From contig CADADN010000023.1 of NCBI GenBank assembly GCA_902786665.1, positions 1-64,000 of the forward strand: 64,000 nt of DNA, given 5' to 3'. Made by a program: the position numbers and the translations under genes. Shown one piece after another: positions 59,443 through 64,000 of the stretch (position 1 is its first letter; the number at the start of each line of letters is the position of its first letter). Under the pieces are notes generated by a model. That model was not told the origin of the DNA. It saw nothing but the letters and a program-made list of their open reading frames with translations, and did not search any database. This DNA is from an uncultured Prevotellaceae bacterium (GTDB taxonomy: Bacteria > Bacteroidota > Bacteroidia > Bacteroidales > Bacteroidaceae).

Positions 59443-61092
59443 CTAATTCCCTTGTAGGATGAGGTTCACCAGCCAGGTGACATCGGAGATGTTGATTTGG
59501 CCGTCGCCGTTGAGGTCTGCGTTCCAGATGTCTCGGGCTTGGGTGGTGTTGTTGAGGATACAGTCCACCATGAGTGAGACGTCGGAGATGTTGATGCCGC
59601 CGTCGCCGTTGAGGTCGCCGCAGCCGGGCATGTCAGGTCTGCGGTAGGTCACCGCGATGGTGCTGGCGTTGGTGGCCATGTCGTGGAGTGCGAGGTAGTA
59701 GGTGCCGCTCTCTGTGGCGAGGCAGCCGCCGAAGTCGGTGGTGGCGCTGCCGGAGGCGTCATACACCAGTTCGCCGGTGGGTGAGAAGAGTTGCAGCATG
59801 CAACTGCTCCCGGCGCGGAAGAGCAGGCTGTCGCCTTCCTCTGCCTCTGCAGAGAACCAGCGGATGCCGTTCTCCTCGGGGCTTGCCACCGAGATGGTGT
59901 GCTGTGGCTCCAGAGGGATGATTTCGGTCACTTCTTCGCTCACTTTCGGGTCTTCGAAGGAGGCGGTGGTGTCTGTCATGCGCCCTCCTACGTCCTTGAA
60001 CCGCAGATGTAGGTCGTTGACGGCGATGACACGTGGCTCTCCGTCGACAAACGCCAGCTCGAATTTGGAACTGCGTATTGCCTGTGGGTCGACATGGATG
60101 TCGGCGATGACGCTCAGCGGGTCCACGCGCTCGTCGAGCGTGATGGTCTGGCGGGCGTCGAAGTCGTCGTTCACCCAGTATTCATACTCGATGATGCCGG
60201 TGCCTCCGTTGGGAATCTTGATGAAGTAGGCGCTCTCTGGTGCGGAGGTGGCGCCATTGTCGGCGGTGACCCAGTAGCTCACTTCGTGGATGCCGTCACT
60301 CAGTTCCGACACGTCGAGGTTGAAGTGGAGCACGCCGTCGGAGAGGGTGCCTGTCTGCGGAACGGCGTTGATGTTGTCAACGGTGTAGTAGCAGGTCATC
60401 TTCTGTGGGTCCATGTAAGTGGTCTTCAGGAAGAAGGCGCTGCCGCGAGAGGTGCATACGCCATTGTCGGCGATGAGCCAGTAGTTGAGTTCGTGGATGC
60501 CGTCGGTCAGTCCCGACACGTCGAGGTCGAAGTCGAATTTCTCGCCCGACCTGTCGCCTGCGGCGATGGTCACCTCGCCGTTGTCCACGGAGTAGCAGCA
60601 CCGCATGGTGCCGATTTCCTGGTCGGTGAGTTCGCGTACGAACAGTTGCTCTACGGACCCTGTGGTCACGCCGTCGGGGGTGTTGGCCGTCACCTGCAGG
60701 GTGTGCATGCCCGGTGCTAGGCTGGCGACGTCGAAGTCAAAGGCGAGTTTGCCGTTGTCCATGGTGGCAGTGGCCTCGATGAGTGCCACACCGCCGTCGA
60801 CGACGAGCATCCCGTCGTAGCTGTCGGCGTTGGCAGTCTGTGCCGTCTTGGTGAACATATGTGTCTCAGGTGCCGACAGCGTGCCGTCGATGCAGGCCTG
60901 CACGTGGAGGGAGTGTATCCCCTCGCTCAGTTGCGACACGTCGATGTCGAGCGTGCCGTCTTCCAGGGGCGTGGTATGGACGGCGCTGCCTTCGTTTTCG
61001 TCAAACCAGTACCGCCATTCGTTGTCGCCCGTCTGTCCCCTGGCCATGCACCAGGCCAGCAGGCAGCATGTGAAAGTCAATAGTCTTCGCAT
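59443..61092 (-). CDS. Secreted protein of tandem beta-modules with a dockerin-like C-terminus
   Basis: A 549-residue exported protein (signal MRRLLTFTCCLLAWCMARG). At least four tandem modules of 60-75 residues follow, each with the pattern (Y/W)WxxDxx...GxLxFDxDVSxLxDGIHxLxYWxxADNGxxSxPxSxxFxK, near residues 24-82, 92-155, 162-220 and 232-292. A fifth, diverged module and a beta domain (about 395-470, YYLALHDMATNASTIAVTYR) come after. The end (from about 490) is a duplicated calcium loop, DLNGDGGINISDVSLMVDCIL and DLNGDGQINISDVTWLVNLIL, matching type I dockerin repeats. In cellulosomes dockerins bind cohesins; in Bacteroidetes such domains occur without known scaffoldins. I do not know the function. 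It starts 12 nt after the beta-helix gene. Confidence 0.8.
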   Translation of the reverse strand: MRRLLTFTCCLLAWCMARGQTGDNEWRYWFDENEGSAVHTTPLEDGTLDIDVSQLSEGIHSLHVQACIDGTLSAPETHMFTKTAQTANADSYDGMLVVDGGVALIEATATMDNGKLAFDFDVASLAPGMHTLQVTANTPDGVTTGSVEQLFVRELTDQEIGTMRCCYSVDNGEVTIAAGDRSGEKFDFDLDVSGLTDGIHELNYWLIADNGVCTSRGSAFFLKTTYMDPQKMTCYYTVDNINAVPQTGTLSDGVLHFNLDVSELSDGIHEVSYWVTADNGATSAPESAYFIKIPNGGTGIIEYEYWVNDDFDARQTITLDERVDPLSVIADIHVDPQAIRSSKFELAFVDGEPRVIAVNDLHLRFKDVGGRMTDTTASFEDPKVSEEVTEIIPLEPQHTISVASPEENGIRWFSAEAEEGDSLLFRAGSSCMLQLFSPTGELVYDASGSATTDFGGCLATESGTYYLALHDMATNASTIAVTYRRPDMPGCGDLNGDGGINISDVSLMVDCILNNTTQARDIWNADLNGDGQINISDVTWLVNLILQGN

Positions 61093-61104
61093 GGTTCACG
61101 GGGA

Positions 61105-62085
61105 TTAGTGGTTGGCGCCGTTCACTTCCAGTTCGATGCTCAGCTTGCCGTCGGCCGACGACTTGGCGGCCACCTTGGCCTTGGTGATCTGCGGGTTGGT
61201 GGGGACGGGGTCGAAAGGCAGGGAGCCGCCATAGATGCCCACCTCCATGTCGTTGGCGCCAAGGTATGCTGCTCCCGCTGTGGAGAGTTCGAAGGTGGTG
61301 TCGTCGGTATAAGTGCCGTCGAAGTCCTTGAACAGCGAGAAGAAGTCTTCCACCGTGGCATTGCTGGTGAGGGTGGAGTTGGCCCACAAGACGTCGCCGT
61401 TGCCCACGTTGTTGATCAGCACGACGCTTGAGGCATACTTGGAGTCGTTGGAGCTGCAGTAGATCAAACTGTTGGATATGCTGGAGTTGCGCATTGTGCT
61501 GGGCGAGTAGGTACCACCATTATAAAGCAGGACGGAGTTGCTGATGTTGTATCTTCCATTTCCACCAGGGTTGCAGATGACACAGTTGGCCATTGTAAGC
61601 GACGCATTGGCATAAGTATAGACGCCGCTGGCAATCTTGCAATGGATGAATCGGTTGTTGTAGGCGTTTCCCGCACCAGAATAACTCAAGGTGTTCATCC
61701 TGCATTTCACGACGGAAAGGTTGGAATTGGTGTAGCCACTGATGGTAAGCGTTTCATTGATGTACAGTCCCTCCAGCGACACGTTGTCGGTGCCGACGTT
61801 TATGTTGCCGGTGATGATGGTGGGCAGTCCGCCTTTCTCACTGACAGCCATGCCGGCTCCGCGCACGGTGATGGACTTGACGATGGTGGGGGCGTTGAAC
61901 GAGCCGGAGGAGAGGGTGATGACGTCGCCGTTCTGGGCTGCTCCCACTGCGTTGGTTAGTGCTTCGGCACCATAGTAGGCGGTGGCGGAGCCTTCATGGC
62001 TCAAGGTGGCGACGAGTGACGTCTGCGCCTGTGCGATGGCGCAGGTGATGATGGAAACCATCAGGGTGAGAAATAGTTTTTTCAT
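61105..62085 (-). CDS. Secreted protein with a predicted parallel beta-helix
   Basis: This protein of 326 residues, with the start at 62085, has the signal MKKLFLTLMVSIITCAIAQAQ. Upstream in-frame codons are excluded because they place the signal internally. The body is a chain of short strands rich in Asn, Ser and Gly (VSLEGLYINETLTISGYTNSNLSVVKCRMNTLSYSGAGNAYNNRFIHCKIASGVYTYANASLTMANCVICN), typical of right-handed parallel beta-helices of the pectin-lyase fold. The N-part (LTNAVGAAQNGDVITLSSGSFN) resembles the DUF1565-like start of such helices. No pectinase active-site residues are recognised, so a binding or structural role is as likely as an enzyme. A short C-terminal region (about 290-326) is separate. 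Confidence 0.78.
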   Translation of the reverse strand: MKKLFLTLMVSIITCAIAQAQTSLVATLSHEGSATAYYGAEALTNAVGAAQNGDVITLSSGSFNAPTIVKSITVRGAGMAVSEKGGLPTIITGNINVGTDNVSLEGLYINETLTISGYTNSNLSVVKCRMNTLSYSGAGNAYNNRFIHCKIASGVYTYANASLTMANCVICNPGGNGRYNISNSVLLYNGGTYSPSTMRNSSISNSLIYCSSNDSKYASSVVLINNVGNGDVLWANSTLTSNATVEDFFSLFKDFDGTYTDDTTFELSTAGAAYLGANDMEVGIYGGSLPFDPVPTNPQITKAKVAAKSSADGKLSIELEVNGANH

Positions 62086-62166
62086 TGGTGTAATTTTTTT
62101 ATTTGGTTTAACATTAAATATATTCAAGTTCCTCTACTTACTTTTAAGGGTAAATATATCATTTCC

Positions 62167-64000
62167 TTATTTCACCACAATCTTTTGGGTGGTGCCGTCG
62201 GTGCGTCTGACGATGTTGAAGCCTCGCTGCAGCTTGTCCGTCTGCCGCCCGTCGATGCGGTAGTAGGTCTCCTTGCAGGGTTGGGGGACTGGAGACTGGA
62301 CCACTGGCTCTACGGGTACGATGTTGTCGATGACCGTGTATCGGAACTCTGCCACGTCGCTCTCGGCCATGCCGTTGGCCACGGCCATGGCGCGTATGAC
62401 GAGCTCGGTGCCAGTCGCCACGATGGGGGCTTCGTAGGTCAGCACGCTGGGCGACTGCGTATCACAGGGGCAGGAGCCATCCAGGGTGTAGAGGATGGTG
62501 GCGCCGGCTGTCTGGCAGGTCAGTTTGATTTCAGCACCACGATAGATCTCGGTGCCGCTCACGCGCGAGGCCTTTGGCATGTAGACGAACATATTGGCGG
62601 GGTCTTTCACAATGACAAGGGTGGTGGCTTGCAAATCTTCATCATCCGTCAGACAGAGCTTGATGGCACTTGAACCAAGGCTGGCTGCGAAGACATCCAA
62701 GGTGGCACTACCGTTTTCATCGAGCGTGACTGCCGGGGATGTGTTTCCTACAATCACCACCTCTTCGTTGAGTGAGATGGCCTTCAACTGCTTCCCCTTG
62801 GCGGCTTCGGCAGGAAGCACCTTGACGGTGAGCGTCTGGGAGTCGCCTTCGGCCATGTAGAGCAGGGAGTCGGCCACGATGGCTGTGATGCGCTGCTCCA
62901 CGTCGAACTCCTGGGTGAAGTCCTGCTCCATCTGCAGGCCGGCGTAGCTCTCCACCTGTCGGCGCACTGTCAGCCACACCTTGTCGGTGAGCGTCAGCGG
63001 CGTGGTGGGGGTGAAGCGCACCTTCGAGGCATACGCCGAGTCGGGTGTCTCATAGCCGCTGTCGGTGTTGAGCAGTTCTATCTTGCCGCCGACGGTCTGG
63101 CCGTTCTTGGTCACGAGGATGTTCGCTGAGTTCAGCGTCTGCGGGCGCATGTACTTGTCAAAGGTGATGTCGATGCCGTCGGTGCAGGCCTTGACATGCT
63201 GCACGGCGGGCTGGCGCAACTGCGTCATGCCGATGTTCACCTCCAGTTGTGGTGGCGGCACGGGGAGCCATTCCGAGTAGGTTGTCTCATAACCTTCCTT
63301 CTCATACTTCACCTGCCAGAGTCCTTGCGGCACATCCCAGCGATACATGCCCTCGGCGTCGGTGAAGAGCGGGTTCTCCTGGGCATACTCCTCAGCATTC
63401 CAAAGGACGACGTTATCGTGCAAATCGCCGTACATATCCTCCTTGGTCTCCTTGTAGTAGCAGGTGGCGCGGACACCCTCCAGTCGGTTCGACGAGACGG
63501 CCTCATAGACAAAGCCAGAGGGGTCGTGGTAGAAGTCGATGGCCAGGAATGGGGTCCAATAGATTCTGAATCCACTACCTGAGGGAGTGCTATCGGGACT
63601 ACCTGGCTTTCCGGGTTTCGTTCCTACTGGCACCGGATTGTCATCGGGTTTGGGGTCAGGCTTGCACTTCAGGGCACGGATTCGTTGGTTGAGTTTTTTC
63701 CGCTGCTTTTCAGAGTTGCGCAACAGTGACTCCTCATTATTCTTTGTAATCTGGGCAACTCCACGCCATGCAGATGGATTTTCTTGTGTTTCTCCCCAAG
63801 TAGTATTGCAATACCACTCCAGCGACGGCGAACCATTCTGGGTGAAATCGCCATTCAAATGGCCATTATTAACAGCATATACAAATTCCCAGGCATGATA
63901 CCAAGGGTCTCTTACTTCCTTCCTTCCATTGGCAATGATGGCATTAATGGTGTCCCAGTAAATGCTTTCGGCTTCAGGCTCACCCGGTGTTCCTTCACAC
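62167..64000 (-). CDS. Large multidomain secreted protein, 5' end beyond the window
   Basis: The reading frame is open from the stop at 62167 through the window edge, so the N-terminus is missing; at least 610 residues are visible. From the edge inwards come a segment CEGTPGEPEAESIYWDTINAII; a glycine/proline linker (KPDPKPDDNPVPVGTKPGKPG); a carboxypeptidase-regulatory-like beta-sandwich (SNRLEGVRATCYYKETK...FTDAEGMYRWDVPQGLWQVKYEKEGYETT); Ig-like modules; and a chitobiase/beta-hexosaminidase C-terminal-like fold (GATILYTLDGSCPCDTQSPSVLTYEAPI). The tail YYRIDGRQTDKLQRGFNIVRRTDGTTQKIVVK resembles the tails of the other large secreted proteins here. Function unknown; surface location is inferred from the tail. 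It is 81 nt upstream of the beta-helix gene. Confidence 0.75.
   Translation of the reverse strand, partial: CEGTPGEPEAESIYWDTINAIIANGRKEVRDPWYHAWEFVYAVNNGHLNGDFTQNGSPSLEWYCNTTWGETQENPSAWRGVAQITKNNEESLLRNSEKQRKKLNQRIRALKCKPDPKPDDNPVPVGTKPGKPGSPDSTPSGSGFRIYWTPFLAIDFYHDPSGFVYEAVSSNRLEGVRATCYYKETKEDMYGDLHDNVVLWNAEEYAQENPLFTDAEGMYRWDVPQGLWQVKYEKEGYETTYSEWLPVPPPQLEVNIGMTQLRQPAVQHVKACTDGIDITFDKYMRPQTLNSANILVTKNGQTVGGKIELLNTDSGYETPDSAYASKVRFTPTTPLTLTDKVWLTVRRQVESYAGLQMEQDFTQEFDVEQRITAIVADSLLYMAEGDSQTLTVKVLPAEAAKGKQLKAISLNEEVVIVGNTSPAVTLDENGSATLDVFAASLGSSAIKLCLTDDEDLQATTLVIVKDPANMFVYMPKASRVSGTEIYRGAEIKLTCQTAGATILYTLDGSCPCDTQSPSVLTYEAPIVATGTELVIRAMAVANGMAESDVAEFRYTVIDNIVPVEPVVQSPVPQPCKETYYRIDGRQTDKLQRGFNIVRRTDGTTQKIVVK

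Overview
The window is a chromosomal segment of a Bacteroidales bacterium, most likely a Prevotella or close relative. This is inferred from several features: Bacteroidetes-type promoters (TTTG, about 20 nt, TAnnTTTG) in front of several genes; A-rich leaders instead of Shine-Dalgarno sequences; BspA-like leucine-rich-repeat proteins; secreted proteins ending in a GIYIxNGKK-type tail; and Bacteroidetes-type ribosomal proteins and RNA polymerase. No rRNA, CRISPR array, transposase or phage gene was found.

Layout. (1) 1-1.3 kb: a palindrome-rich non-coding stretch, then a small membrane protein. (2) 1.5-8.1 kb: a tightly coupled three-gene glycoside hydrolase operon (GH43, GH35, GH2) whose genes overlap through TTGA and ATGA junctions. 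It probably acts on galactose/arabinose-containing plant polysaccharide and has no SusC/SusD pair beside it. (3) 9.0-14.9 kb: a 1,887-residue secreted protein of unknown function, a 61-residue companion and a strong terminator. (4) 15.0-19.1 kb: a BspA-like LRR lipoprotein, a RidA-like two-domain protein and a glycine-zipper lipoprotein, separated by short tandem repeats and palindromic repeats.

(5) 19.3-51.4 kb, all on the minus strand: the core information-processing supercluster. In the direction of transcription it reads tRNA-Thr(UGU), tRNA-Tyr, tRNA-Gly(UCC), tRNA-Thr(GGU), tuf, tRNA-Trp, secE, nusG, rplK, rplA, rplJ, rplL, rpoB, rpoC, a DUF3467 gene, rpsL, rpsG, fusA, then the complete S10, spc and alpha operons to rplQ. 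L18 and L23 each carry a large basic insertion. Several hairpins sit at operon junctions (tuf/tRNA-Trp, nusG/rplK, rplL/rpoB, fusA/rpsJ) and may tune read-through.

(6) 51.4-59.3 kb, minus strand: rpsU-xerC-hpf, a 71-bp repeat array, a second LRR protein, then rsfS-ftsH-cdsA-metallophosphoesterase. (7) 59.4-64.0 kb, minus strand: three adjacent secreted proteins, namely a large multidomain protein cut by the window edge, a predicted parallel beta-helix protein, and a protein of tandem beta-modules ending in a dockerin-like duplicated EF-hand. Their function is unknown. This locus and the 9.0-14.9 kb pair are the least explained coding regions of the window.
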